NCBI GenBank assembly: GCA_947034895.1
Contig: OX344761.1
Span: 75,639,839-75,703,838, forward strand
Direction: 5' to 3'
Source: Rhytidiadelphus loreus
Taxonomy: Eukaryota > Streptophyta > Bryopsida > Hypnales > Hylocomiaceae
DNA: 64,000 nucleotides
The notes under the pieces are model-generated. The model did no database searches. It was given only the letters and a program-made list of their open reading frames with translations, and was not told where the DNA came from. Below, one piece after another: positions 24,946-41,519 of the stretch (the first letter of the stretch is position 1; each line of letters starts with the position of its first letter). The position numbers were made by a program, and so were the translations under genes.

Positions 24946-25017
24946 ATGGAGGACCACGAAGAGATGATCGTGATGGTGTATTGTGACGACGGATCCATTG
25001 ATGGTTTTAATACCGAG
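24946..25017 (+). other. First-exon-like segment (24 codons plus donor)
   Basis: An ATG opens 24 acidic codons (MEDHEEMIVMVYCDDGSIDG...) that run in phase 0 into GAG|GTATGA. The upstream frame is closed just before the ATG. The layout parallels 18811-18873 (MESNGVLKIVYTHILEDGDS, then AAG|GTATGT), and both are followed by a TTTAAA-containing stretch. They may be duplicated first exons of a small gene or part of a retrotransposon leader. No acceptor or second exon could be assigned. Confidence 0.25.
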
Positions 25018-28000
25018 GTATGATTTTAAAACTTTGTCTTTTGAATTTGCTTTCCATTAAAATCACAATTAACATTTAGAATATCATTTGGTAGTTAAGG
25101 TTTGAACATTGCTCAAATTCTTATAAAACTTAATTAAAATTGTGGAAGTAATAAATGGATGAATTTTGAATTAATTTGGAAAGGGAATATTAATTTCATC
25201 CAAAAGAATTTCAAAAAGAATCTTAATTGATTTAGGAATATAGGGAATATTAAAATATTTAGAGAAAATTAAAATCTAATTTATCTCTTTATTCTATATA
25301 AAACTTATTAAAGGAACGCATTCCATCCAACTAAGGGGAATTTTCATCCATTCATAAGTTTTTACTTATAAGTCCAAAATTCTTGTTTTTTACCTTGGTA
25401 GAAAGTTAATTTATCACTTTCCTCCCAAAAACAATAAATCCCCCCAAAACTACTAATTTTAGAATGATAACTTAGAAATAGGATTAATAAAAGAACCATT
25501 AGGAATATTTTTAAAGAATAACTAAAGAATCTTTTGAAATTAGAATTGTTTAGAAAATCTTTTGAAGATTCCAAAACCAAGTTTTACTTTAAAATTACTT
25601 TAATTTCAAAGGAGTAAAGTGTGGATGAAGTTTGACTTAAATTTGAATGAAAATTCTAACAATAGGTCAAAACTAGGTTTTATCTGAAAAGACCATTAGT
25701 GAGTTTAATTAACAACTTAACCCTAAAATTTAGATTTATTTAAAATTCATTTGCTATTTTTAGTCAACGGATGAAGTTTTTAGGATAAAATTAGGGACGG
25801 ATTTCATCCATAGATATCTTTTAGTAGGAACATCAGAATTCAACTTGCTTTATCATTTTGGAAAGGGCAAAGTGCATTGTACACTTTAACCTAGATAGAT
25901 TTTTACATTAGATTAGATTTTACTTATTCATCAAGGTCTTGAACCCTTTAACGTTTAGATTGTTTTGAAGCAGTTAGAATTAGATTATCATCATCACAAA
26001 CAAAGTGTCCATTGCTTGGAAGGCCAAAGAACACTAAGTTTACAGTTCACCCATTCGAATCATTAACTTATGCCGCTAGAACCCGTGTGCAATTTTCTGA
26101 CTTAAAGGTGGAGTTAGAATCACTCACATGGACGAAAATAGTAAAAATTATGCAAAGATGGTCAAATAGGAATATTAGAGTTTAGATTAAAGTCAAAGGT
26201 CAAAACAAAAGGTAAAATCAATTTAAAGTAGTAGATTAATAGAAAATAGTAAGTATTGAATAGATAGTCAATTAGAATCTTTTGAAGACAACCAAGGAAC
26301 AAGTCGAACTTTGAATCACTTAAAAAACACTTAGAGGATTCCAAAGCTAGTTTACACTTAAAAAATAAAATAAAAGCAAGGAAGATAGGGTAGGATGAAG
26401 TTTGAACTTAAATAAGTTTAGATTTGGTTGAAAATGATATTTATTCATCTCCTTCAAATCAAAACCTTAGGTACTTATCTCAACAATTAAAAGTGAAATT
26501 AGGTTCAAAGTCAGTAAAAAATGATGGATGAAATTAAAAAAAACAATTTCAATGCAAAACTTCATTGGAACATAACTTTAACTAGAATCTCCAAATTCAA
26601 TGATTCTTACCACTTTGAAAATGGTAGACCATGATCTATGACTTAGGATAGATAAACTTTGATTTTTGGAAACTTCATATTGAAGGACTAGAGTTTTTGA
26701 CTTAGTTAGGTTAAAATAGTTAAATCATACTAACTATTGGAGCTTAAACCTATTTCCATTGCAATTTGAATTACTTAGAGAAACTAGTAATCAATTACTT
26801 GTCCCTTGCTTGGAAGGCACAATGGACAAAACTTAAACACCCTCCGTAGGAGATTAATTCTAGAAACACAAAGAACTTGATTCTACTTGTTTTATCTTAA
26901 GAGTGGAGATAAAATGCTTACCATTTGTGAGTTTGAACATAAGTGCAAGTTGATAAAGGATGAGTTCCGGGAGAGTGTTTTGAGTGTTGTGTAGGAGTCA
27001 TTTGGGGGAATTTGTATTTGTAACGTTTGTTAGAGAGGTCTAGGGTTTAGGGTCACACTAAGTAGTCCACATTTGGTGATTATTGCAAAGAATGGGCACT
27101 CAATTGATAAAACCAATAAATATATAAGATTCCACTATATTAAAGACACTAAAAGCAATCCTTCCATAATAAGGAGAATTAAGTTCTTTCAAAAGTTAAC
27201 AAAGGGTATAAATCATAAATTTTTGAATGTTTTGAACTTTCAAATAATCCACCAGGACTTCCTGAAATGATAAATAATTGCATATGCAATTTCAAAATCA
27301 TCCTTCATTCAAATATAGTTTTCCACATCTGAAGTCCCTGGTAGGTTATCATATTTTGCTATTAGGGATGGCAAAACTTTAATAAAAAAATAAAAGTTTA
27401 ATTTTTTTGGAAATTATTATGAGAAGGAGACAATTTTAAAAAAAAAATATCGTAGATGCTAAATTATTGGAAAATGGGTCACATGCAAATCTCATAATGG
27501 GTCAAGTAGTCCACATGCAAATTTGCCTTGATAAAGAAATACCTTACTCCTTCCCTTCAAAATTCTTTTCAAACCCTAAGAAAGATGTTTTGTATGCTTT
27601 GTGTAATGATTTCAATTAGATAGTTGATCATCAGTTCTAATTATTGTAGATCACAAGCACTCATGTTTCTAAAACCTAATATGAACACAAATTGCAAGAT
27701 ACAAAGATAATATAGATCAAAGAAGTATATCGCACCACCTCTGGAATTTTTATTTATTTTTAATAACCCTAGAGTTTGATCCACACCAAGAATCGAAGTG
27801 CGAGGGCTCACAAGTGTTATTGTGTTGAAGATATCAAGGTTTTAAACTTCTAGACATCCTTTGGAAGACATTGTGTTTTGTAAAATGTGATTTGCCAAAA
27901 CCTCTATGATTTTTGTCTTTTAGTTAGCTTTTGATGTGGTTTAAATTTGAATTTTCTTATATGTATTTAAAATACTTTGAGATGTGCTTTCAATGATAAA

Positions 28001-28137
28001 AAATTTGAGTTCTAATTATAAACCAATAGAAAGTTAGCAATTTATTGAAGAGTGACTTGAATTTGTGCATTGAAGATGCCCTAAGGGAAGAAATGTAAAG
28101 TAGAGACTCAGACTATAAGAAACCAAAGTTTTTCAAT
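25018..28137. other. Degenerate repeats and intergenic DNA
   Basis: 25480-25880 and 26250-26660 share word order (GAAGATTCCAAA.C.AGTTT then GATGAAGTTTGA), so they look like an old direct duplication. TTGCTTGGAAGGC blocks near 26010 and 26808 link this DNA to an inverted copy near 7650. No coding or RNA gene is visible. Confidence 0.4.
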
Positions 28138-28262
28138 GTCTAAGTTGATAGATTTTAGGTGATATCCAATCTAACAACCCATATTACATTGAACACCATT
28201 GTTGACATAAAAACAAAAGTTGTTAGATTAGATGTCACCTAAAATCTGTCAATTTAGACATC
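28138..28262. repeat. Hairpin with 41-bp arms
   Basis: The arms 28138-28178 and 28219-28262 are inverted copies (GATTTTAGGTGATATCCAAT against ATTAGATGTCACCTAAAATC), with about four mismatches and a 40-base loop. The geometry would suit a microRNA precursor or a short MITE. A direct repeat, ATTGAACA, occurs in the loop and just outside, which favours a MITE origin. Confidence 0.55.
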
Positions 28263-30171
28263 GATTGTTATATTGAACATCCCCTAAAACACAATTTTCT
28301 TATAGTGTCATGTTGAAATTTGCCATAGAAACATCAGAGGCTTGAAGAAGGTTTTGCAACTATCAATTGTCTACTTGATTGTTTATGGAGATGTGTTGAC
28401 TAACCAGATGTCCTAGATGTTCTCAAGATTTTTGAGGAGAAGGGTAGGTATAAACCATTAGGACTATACTCAATGCCTCATCAACCTTACAAACATTCAC
28501 CCTTTATCCTTGAAGGTCCGCATATCCAAAAAGTAAAATACCTTGATTTTAATTTTCAAACTAAGAAAATGAAGTTTGAGAAGTTCTTGTTCTATTCTAT
28601 TTTAAAATTGAAAAAAATTGAAAAATTGAAAGAATTATTGCAATTGCAAGCTCCAAGTGTTAGAATCCAATTTAGATAATAATTTGTATTTTGCATTTGT
28701 ATTTTCTTCTTTCAAAATGGTTTAAAAAATTTAATTATAGAATTATGTTGTGTACTCTAACCTTCATTTATGGTGAAAATTCTAGATTATTTATTTTTAT
28801 TATTATTATTTTATTTCTACCTTTTATTTAATAAAATCACAATTATTTACTTTTCCATCAAAGTTTATAAAAAAATCAACATCAATTGAAAATACATTTT
28901 CCACAAGTCAATAATATTAAAGTTTTATATATCATTTATATATAATAGGATGAATTTGGCTTGATTGTGAAATTAGAGTTGAAGGTCATTGTCACAGGGT
29001 TTTTGGATGTAAAAAATAAAATAATTAATTAGGAAATTTTTGAACAAATTTTCATTGCTATGTGTACCTCTTGAAATAATTTCAAAATAACAATGGATTG
29101 TTTGTGCGACATTTACTAATTTATTTTCAATTTTAGATACAAAATTATAACAATGACAATTATTTATGAAACAAAGTGAAAATTTTCATAATGATAGACA
29201 ATTGATAGTGTGATGTAATAAAAAATATAAGATTGCTATTTTAAAACAATTTAATCTTGAAACGACAATGAGGACAGAAAAGGTTTGATAGATGACTTTC
29301 TCGGTTATTGTAGAAACAAAGAATGGTTCAAAAATTGAATCATTTTTGAATGAGTACCTATCATCAAGGAAGCTTTAATTTGAAATTCTTTGGGGTTCAA
29401 GAACTAATTTTAGCATAAGATATGATATTTTACTACTTTGCAATGGATTTGGTCCTTAGGGGGTAAAGGCCTCTAGACTCTTAGGTTTAACATGACTAAC
29501 ACACCTTGTGTTTAGGTTCAACATTCTGTGCCAAATAGTTAAAGTTCGCAAACGTGATTTGGAAAATGTTTAGAAAACAAAGATTTTTTCCCCATGTTAT
29601 TAAAAAAAATAATAAAATCCATCAAAATTCTGACATCTATTGCAAAAATATTTTTTTGTTGACACTAGGTATGGTAATTTGATTTACCACATTATAAAGA
29701 GTAAAATTCAAATAAGGACAAAATTTATGTTTATGGACTAAGACAACAACATTACATGTATTGGTTCAAAAATAATAAAAATGGGACAAATGACTATCTC
29801 CGCATGGATTCTTCCAACTCCAAATGTGAGCCCCCTAAAGTGGTTGTTTGGTCTTCCGAGGGTTTATTCACTACATACTGATGAACTGTCCCATTGAAAG
29901 TCATTTTTCAAATCCAAGCTTAGATTTCCACTTATTACAGTAGACTTCACCATCAACTCCGATTTCAAGTAGCTTAAGTTAACGTAAGTGTCATCCTTTG
30001 CGGACTCTTCTGCCATCAATCCCTCCAATTCTGTTCCCCTTTCAATCTTGTTTCCCGAGTTGTGCATTCCTTTGGATCGTTGTTAAGCGGTTCTCGTCAT
30101 TGTTGTTGCAATCCAGGAACCATCACGTTCCGATTAGCATTCTTCCCAATTGTTTTGGTCGCTCTGCCTCC
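28263..30171. other. Intergenic DNA and upstream region of the monooxygenase gene
   Basis: AT-rich, including TTATTATTATTATT-type simple sequence near 28800. 29270-29560 is weakly similar to 37220-37560 (GATGACTTTC...TTGTAGAA). From about 29830 the composition shifts towards genic and probably includes the promoter and 5' leader of the gene at 30172. I could not identify a convincing TATA box. Confidence 0.4.
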
Positions 30172-34781
<4,610 letters not shown>

Positions 34782-35475
34782 TTTGAAAAGGCATATTGAT
34801 CTTACATTTAAGAACACATTAAACCTCAATGGAGCCCACTTATGTAGAGGTGTCAACCGGATATGGAGAGCTTATAGCTTCTTGAGCATTATGGTGTCCC
34901 TTTAAGCATTATTGAATCCAACCACTGAGGTTATGTTCAGTGAGGAAGTAGCGCCGCCCTTTGGAGGTAACACCCATGGATCAGCATGTCATTTCTCATA
35001 GCGAGGCTCTGTTTTCATCTCATTTTAGGCCATTAACCATGTTTTTTATTGAAGGGACTGCACAATTTCTGGGGTCAATTTTTAGATAGTCTTTTTCCTT
35101 TGATTGGCGATCTGTGTTATGAGCTGTGCATTTGTGTACCCGACCCCGTAAACTCTGCAATTTGTGGGGTCTTAGGTTCTATGAATTCTAGAAATCAAGG
35201 TTGTTATATGTGTTTTGTGAGTAGTCCTCAAAGCGAAATATTGCATTAGCTTTAGTACGTCTATTTGGTTACTATTGATTAGTGTTACGATAGGGCAGGA
35301 GAAACATCTTCTGAGATGCATTGATGGCTGAGTTTCTGAATTTAAATTTGAACGCTCCTGCAAGGTGCGCAAGTTCTGAATATTAGGTCAACACTTGTTA
35401 TCATTTTCGCAGCTGACCTGTCATCGCAAAAAGGCAGTAATTGTGGTCGTGCTACAATGCTTTTGATACCAGGTA
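34782..35475. other. 3' flank of the monooxygenase gene
   Basis: Non-coding DNA of gene-like composition after the TAG at 34779-34781. It probably contains the 3' untranslated region. No consensus AATAAA signal is obvious. Nothing else is recognised. Confidence 0.45.
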
Positions 35476-35756
35476 CACTAATAATGGTATATAATGTTGG
35501 CAACACTAATTACGAAGCACAACACTAAATGTCATCAATTTCACTAGTGTTACTAACACTAAATTTCAATGTAGGCACTATTTGACAACTTTTTGAATTT
35601 TTTTACGATATAAATTTTTACAGGACTTCATTTAGTGTTAAAGGTAATTTCATATTATAAATGAGCTCACAAGAGGTGGAAAGTAAAACTCTAAATGGAT
35701 TTGGTAAAAATTAGGTAACACTATTAGTAACATAACACTAAATACCATTATTAGTG
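35476..35756 (+). mobile_element. 281-bp TIR MITE, copy 1
   Basis: It begins CACTAATAATGGTATATA and ends with the inverse, TACCATTATTAGTG, and is bracketed by TA on both sides, the target duplication used by Tc1/mariner-type (Stowaway) elements. Repeated AACACTAAAT/ATTTAGTGTT words fill the subterminal regions. There is no coding content. An inverted copy lies 126 bases downstream. Confidence 0.8.
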
Positions 35757-35882
35757 TAGTGATATAATGTTAGACAAAGAAGTGCATTCACAAATGGTTG
35801 TTTGAAGAATCTTGTAGAATTTGGAGCCTTGCATGCAAGCTGAAGCTTGATCCTTTGGTTATTGAATTTGTTTGTATTGTTG

Positions 35883-36164
35883 CACTAATGATGGTATTTA
35901 GTGTTATGTGACAAATAGTGTTACCTAATTTTTACCAGATCCATTTAGAGTTTTACTTTCCACCTCTTGTGAGCTCATTTCTAATATGAAATTACCTTTA
36001 ACACTAAATGAAGGCTTGTTAAAAATTTATATCCCAAAAAAATTCAAGAAGTTGTCAAATAGTGCCTATATTGACATTTAGTGTTAGTAACACTAGTGAA
36101 ATTGTTGACATTTAGTGTTGTACTTTGTAATTAGTATTGCCAACACTATATACCATTATTAGTG
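35883..36164 (-). mobile_element. 282-bp TIR MITE, copy 2 (inverted)
   Basis: This is the same element as at 35476-35756 in opposite orientation, with matching landmarks over its full length (GTTACCTAATTTTTACCA; CCACCTCTTGTGAGCTCATT). Its flanks read TG on both sides rather than TA. The sequence right of both copies shares GATATAAT, so part of the flank may have been copied as well. With copy 1 it forms a potential stem of about 280 bp. Confidence 0.8.
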
Positions 36165-36469
36165 TGCTGATATAATATTATCACCTATTTATTGTACACT
36201 CCAAATAATAGGATTGAAGTGTCTTTAATCCTTCAACGCCCCAGGGGACCAAAAGTGTCCTCACATAATTAACCCTTAAGTGATTTGACAATGAACAGAG
36301 GGCTTGGAGGCTTTGTTTCATCCAGGTAATTTCTCATTCATTCAACATAACACTTGAATCTTGAAAAGACAATCTTCCTTAATGACCAATTTCATAAAAT
36401 TACAATAAATGTTGTTTTTGTAGAAAGATATAAGCAAAAATGTGCCAAGGATTGAGGTGTTAAGGGGTT
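36165..36469. other. Intergenic DNA
   Basis: Unassigned. TTAACCCTTAAG at about 36262 and TTAAGGGGTTAA at about 36462 form a weak inverted pair about 210 bases apart that recalls the R1 terminus, but the interior shows no inverted homology. Confidence 0.35.
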
Positions 36470-36960
36470 AAAGTGCTGTAACTTTTGCATCCAATGTCCA
36501 AATTCAATAAAACTTGTTGGGAAATTGTGCTCTCTTTTAGTTTGTGTGGTAAATTTTTTTATCAATCCAGAATGCACTTATTTATTTGTAAGCCAATCAA
36601 AGTTCTCAGGTTCAATTCGAGTCCACCAAACAACATTTGATTGCTGCAACTTTGGGGGCTTGTATCTCCTTCATCCATTACTCGTTTTCAATCAAATTTG
36701 TTGTATTATGTTTCGGTTGCAATCTAGTTATTGTGGTAAAATTTTCATGTCAATCCAAGTTGTTTTCAATGTTTGGGAGCAATTCAAAGTTCAAAGTTCA
36801 GACATTTTTGGATTACAGTGAACTTTGGGCGGCTTGTTTCTTCTTTATAGTGTTTGATTCCAATAATTGTTTTTGGAAAAGTTGCGCATACTAGTCTAGT
36901 TTGTGTAGCTAAAATTTTATATCAATCCAAGTTATGAGTAACTAAGAAGCATTTTAGTAG
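36470..36960 (+). repeat. Diverged tandem triplet, about 180-bp unit
   Basis: Three units share AACTTGTTG-like sequence, a TTTAGTTTGTGTGGTAAATT block (36533-36552 and counterparts near 36719 and 36892) and TATCAATCCAAG. A related single block occurs near 45950. It is old and diverged. The open frames that cross it are not supported as genes. Confidence 0.55.
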
Positions 36961-37879
36961 GAGGTTCAGCTTCATATGAGTTTTTTTCACCTTTTTTTTA
37001 TTTTGTTTGACATTTCAAAGCCATTTTGCAGACACAATGTGCCAATTAAATGATATTTTCTTTTACCAATGTGTTTCTATGCTGGTTTTGAATCACTTTA
37101 GAGTTTCAAGTTTTTTCATCTGAGTAGGTTTAGAAATCAAAATTCACCTCCAAACGTGTTGCTAGGGAAATTTTCAGCATCTTTCTTCAACACTAAAATA
37201 TTATATTTGTGAGGCCAAAAGATTCTAAATTTGATTTACATCATCTACAACACATAAACTACAAGATTGTATGATTGAGATTTCTTACCTTAGTAACATT
37301 TAGATTTATATCACTTCCACAGCAATGATGTTTTAAAACCCCAAAAGGCCTTGGGCTCTTAGGGTTAACTTTGCAAGGCCGAAGACCAAAAGTGGTTGAT
37401 GGGTGACTTTCAAGATTGTTGTAGAATTGAAGAATGCACCTATGGTCCAAAAAATGGATTGTTTTTGGCAAAGTATCTTGGTAATAGATCTGATCCTTGT
37501 AAGGTTCAAATCAATCAAGGCTTCTTTTTTTTGCATTATCTTGCCAAATTGCACTAGGAAAAAATAATTTGGCTAAAAATTGGCAACAAACCATGAAGTT
37601 TTTTGCTAGAAAACTACACCCTAAACCCTAAGATCTTGGATGAAATTTCTAAATTGTGGATGAAATTGAATTATGGACATGTGATACATGCTAATGTGAT
37701 ATTTTCTATTCAATATGTGGATGAATGTTGATTCACTATAACATTTTATATTGCCAGTTTGGCACTTCATAAAAATTGAAAAAAAGAAACCTGGTTAAAA
37801 TCCATCTTCCATCTAAATCCTTCTACTTGAACCAACCTCAAAACTTTCTTTTTCCTTCATTCAATCCTCTTTTAACTCC
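36961..37879. other. Intergenic DNA
   Basis: AT-rich. 37220-37560 resembles 29270-29560 and, more weakly, 46480-46560 (word order CTTGAGGTTCAA..., GATTGTTGTAGAA), which suggests an old dispersed repeat without definable ends. Confidence 0.4.
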
Positions 37880-40463
37880 TAGAGGACTAAACTGTGGTTT
37901 TTTTGGCAACATAGTGATTTGGGGATAAATTTTTTACTATGAATGGAATTTCTTTTTTTCTTTTTTTCTTTTTTAGACTAGTTTTCGAGAATTCATTACT
38001 AGTCTACTGCTGGTTCTTATAAATGGATAACATTGAATTCTTTTTTTAAGAATTATGATTATTTATTAAAGGCTTATATACATATCTTATGCATATTCAT
38101 ATATTTATTATTATATATAATTATGCACTAAGATAGCAATTCACAGTATATATTAAGCCCTACTTATTACGGGAATTTATTTATTACAAAAACAAGCTTT
38201 TGGTTGGTGATTTATTGTCTTGAACGAGCTGGATGTGTGGTTTTAAATGAAACCATGTCCCTGTTGGGACTCTCATCCTGACAAGTTATGGATTCCCTTG
38301 AATCTCTTTTAAACTTCCTGACTCATCTAAATAATTTTATATTGACGGCTTGTTTGGGCTGCGTGCCTTAACTTGGGCCTTAAACTCCAGCATTAAAGTT
38401 GCTTAATCAAACAGCTCACTGACTGTTTGAGTCGTTTGAACTGCACTAAGCTTCAATATCGTGACATACACATGTCCTAGCGTGATTTTGAGATTATTGA
38501 TACTCCAGCTTTGTTGATTCGACTTCTTGTAGTCTCGTCGGAGTCTTTGCTGTGCATTAGCAATAGATCAGTAGCTCAAGACACAATCTAGCTCAGGACA
38601 AACCAAAAGATGGTACTTGGTTCCCAGAACAGCGGCCAACAGGTGTTGCCTATTTGTGATTGCAAGACAAAATATTTCTCTGTGAAGTTTGCTCTTACAT
38701 TTGCATTAGTAGTATTGTTTGATTTAAAAGTTTCTCTCTTGTGAATGTACGATAACAAGTTGTGATATTCTGTAGACACCTCGTATACGTCAAGTAGCAC
38801 ACTAACGGTTTATTGTCTGATATGGGTACATGTGAGGAATACCACCTCTTGGGAATTTCTTTCAAAAATTCTACAAACTACACTCTGGGCGGATGAAGAC
38901 TCTGTTTGTTTGCAACTTATTTGCTTAAGTCACTTCATGGACTTTTATGCAAAAACTCTCTCTGCTTATAGATTTCTTTGGTTGCCGGAAGTTGGATCAA
39001 GCTTAAGAATCATTCAGATTTAGGGCTTATTTTATGCATGTTGGGATTGCGAACTTATGGTTATGACTTAACCTACTGGCTCATCATTTTACTTCCTGCT
39101 GCATACCTTTTTATGAAAGTCTCCTCTCATGCTTCCAATTTTTTGTAGAATTGTTTGTCGGACTGTACACAAGGCTTTGGTTCGATCAAGTACTGATGAT
39201 ACAAGGCCTGTATTACTTATGTACTGACTCACTATTATTACAAGAAAAGACCTTGTTTGCTCCCTAGCTATTCAAGATTTCAAGTATATAAGTTATGTTA
39301 GTTATGCAGTTATGCTTAAATTACTCCATCTAAACTTACATTGGAGTCCATATACATGACTGATCTGCTTCAATCAGCTTGAAAAAGTTGGTAGAATATG
39401 TTTTCATATTCTACCATTCTTGATTGAGATATTGAAACTGATATAAAGCTTTTGATTAATTAGTTTGTCTGATAATGAACGACAAATCAGCTTTTGATTT
39501 GGTCTCCTCTTTACTATACAGATTGAGAACTATCTTCAAAAAGATTTTGATTACTAAACCGTAGCTTGAATTTGAATATTGAAGTGGAATTAGAATCTAC
39601 TCTGAAATTATCAGAGAAGTTTAAAAAAAAAACTTTTTTTTTTCCATACAACATGTGGTTAAGAAGTTGCTTTAAGGCCCAATTTTTTCATGACTTTTGA
39701 CTACATGGGTAAAAAGTTATTGTATGATATATAATTTTTTTTCTAAATTGAGCAATCATTCTGGGCAAATAAAAAAAAACGCTTTTTTCAAAAACTAAAA
39801 TTTAAATTTATATATGCATTTGAATTATTCCATTTTTATTAATGAGATGAAAGTTGTGAGATGTTTTAGTTTGCAGACAATTATTGATCCTCTAGTCTAA
39901 AATAAGCTTTGAAGTCCTTTATTTAAGTCAATTTTCAATATTTTTTGAAAAAAATAAAATTATAGGATGTAGATTGTTTATTACAACATCAAAACCATTG
40001 GAATTGACATTTTTCAATTTTATAACTAGATTCTTAACAATTTAGTATTTTGAATCATTCTCTACCTCTTTCTTGATACTATTTTTTTCCTATATGTTGT
40101 ACAATTCCAAATGACTTGAATTTTTCAAGCATGTAGCCAACTTGCCTTGAATAATGAATCTAAAGAAGCACCACCAACATGGACCTTTTTTCATACAAAT
40201 ACAACCTTGTGAACTATAGGTGTCCTATTTTTTATAAGGCCAAAAAAAAGATTTTTGTCATTTCAAATGCTAATATAATCTTGCATCTACACGGTGGAAA
40301 TTTCTGAAATTTTTTCCACATCTTTTCAAACCAGTTTACTACAAGATCCTATGGTTACATGTGTCTGAAAATGTTTATTTTTTTTCTAAAATTTGGTACT
40401 TGTACCAAATATGGCAGTTTTGGAACATTTTTGGTGAAAACATAGTCAAGGAACTTTAGGGCT
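37880..40463 (+). mobile_element. TTAA-flanked TIR element R1, copy interrupted by an insertion
   Basis: The left part (about 37880-37975) starts after TTAA with CTCCTAGAGGACTAAAC and follows the family through TTGGCAACATAGTGATTTGG. The right part (about 39640-40463) resumes at the matching point (AAGAAGTTGCTTTAAGG) and runs to CTTTAGGGC followed by TTAA. About 1.66 kb of unrelated DNA sits between them and ends in ten A residues. Removing it restores one element of about the same length as the complete copy. Confidence 0.7.
37976..39639 (+). mobile_element. 1.66-kb insert with 3' poly(A), possible retroposed sequence
   Basis: Less AT-rich and richer in even-composition words than its host element. 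It ends GAAGTTTAAAAAAAAAA, followed by a C(T)n run, and the left junction is also a C(T)n run. A poly(A) tail with matching flanks is the hallmark of target-primed reverse transcription. I see no conserved protein in it, so it may be a copy of a non-coding transcript or a worn LINE. The pyrimidine runs make the target duplication ambiguous. Confidence 0.4.
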
Positions 40464-40467
40464 TAAT

Positions 40468-41519
40468 GTTGTTGATCTAGTAGAATATAGTGAAAAGACA
40501 ACTTATCCCCAAAACAAATGTGAGTCAATCGGTTTGAAGCATTATGAAACATTTGATTTGGGCCTTTTTCTTGTCCTCAATGTGACATATAGGTTCCTAT
40601 AGACAATTGTCAAAAATTTTAAATGCAGACTAAGCATGATTCGATGTTTACACCACTCAAAACATTCTCAAAATATTTAAAATTGTGAAATTACAGAGTA
40701 TTACTAGAAACTAGAAAGAATTGGCTGTAAAAATATGGATTTGATATGAAAAGACACACATTTGGCATTTTTCTTTCTTTGATTTTGGACAAAGGATGAT
40801 TAATAATATTTTCCAATTTGATTTGTTGGTATATATTTATAGAATGCTTTTTCTACATCAATACATTTGGGTATACTTGGATAGAGTTGTTCATTAAGTT
40901 TTGTAGTCTTGTTATGGATTAGTCTCTACAATTTGTAAGGCTTAGAAATTGATTTAAAATAATAAAATAATTCTAGAATGAAGGTCAACTTTAAAGTTAC
41001 AAACAAAGATAATAATAATGTGTTCAAGGAGTGTAAATAGGTCCTAACCACCATTTTAATCTTAGAAACTCCAAGTAAATTCTAATGTCATTTTTATTGT
41101 CACAATGAGAGGGGAAAAAAGAAATTAACTCATACCTCTATCATACATTTGATTCATTTAAAGGCCCAATCTTAAGATTCAAATGACAATGAGTAAGACA
41201 CAAAAAACAATACTTCCTCCACTCTCTATTGACATACAACCAAGAGTTATTAGGGTTTCATTCCCTCTTCAATAATTTACATCCTCATAGTAACTTCAGG
41301 TCATAAACACCTTGTATATAAATCAAACTTTCTTCCAGTTCTTTTATCTAATTGATTGCTTGTTGTAGAATCACAACAAGTTACAACAAGGTATTAGAAA
41401 AATCCTAGGTACCTTAGTAGTGGTTACTTTAGAAACGTGGGAACTATTGTATAGTACATTTTAAATGTTGAAGCTAATAATTTAAAAAATATTCAAGTTA
41501 CTATACTCTTCAAAGGTTT
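40468..41519. other. Intergenic DNA
   Basis: AT-rich, unassigned. No gene, RNA or bounded repeat is recognised. Confidence 0.5.

Noticed and set aside
29864..30067. Minus-strand open frame just upstream of the monooxygenase start
   Set aside because: No domain and no partner exons; it overlaps the presumed 5' leader of the plus-strand gene.
35476..36164. CACTA superfamily assignment from the CACTA-starting ends
   Set aside because: The 3-bp duplication required for that superfamily is absent; the 2-bp TA flank of copy 1 fits Tc1/mariner-type MITEs better.
36262..36474. TTAACCC/GGGTTAA inverted pair, about 210 bp apart
   Set aside because: The ends resemble R1 termini but the inverted match stops after about 12 bases and the interior is unrelated; likely chance.
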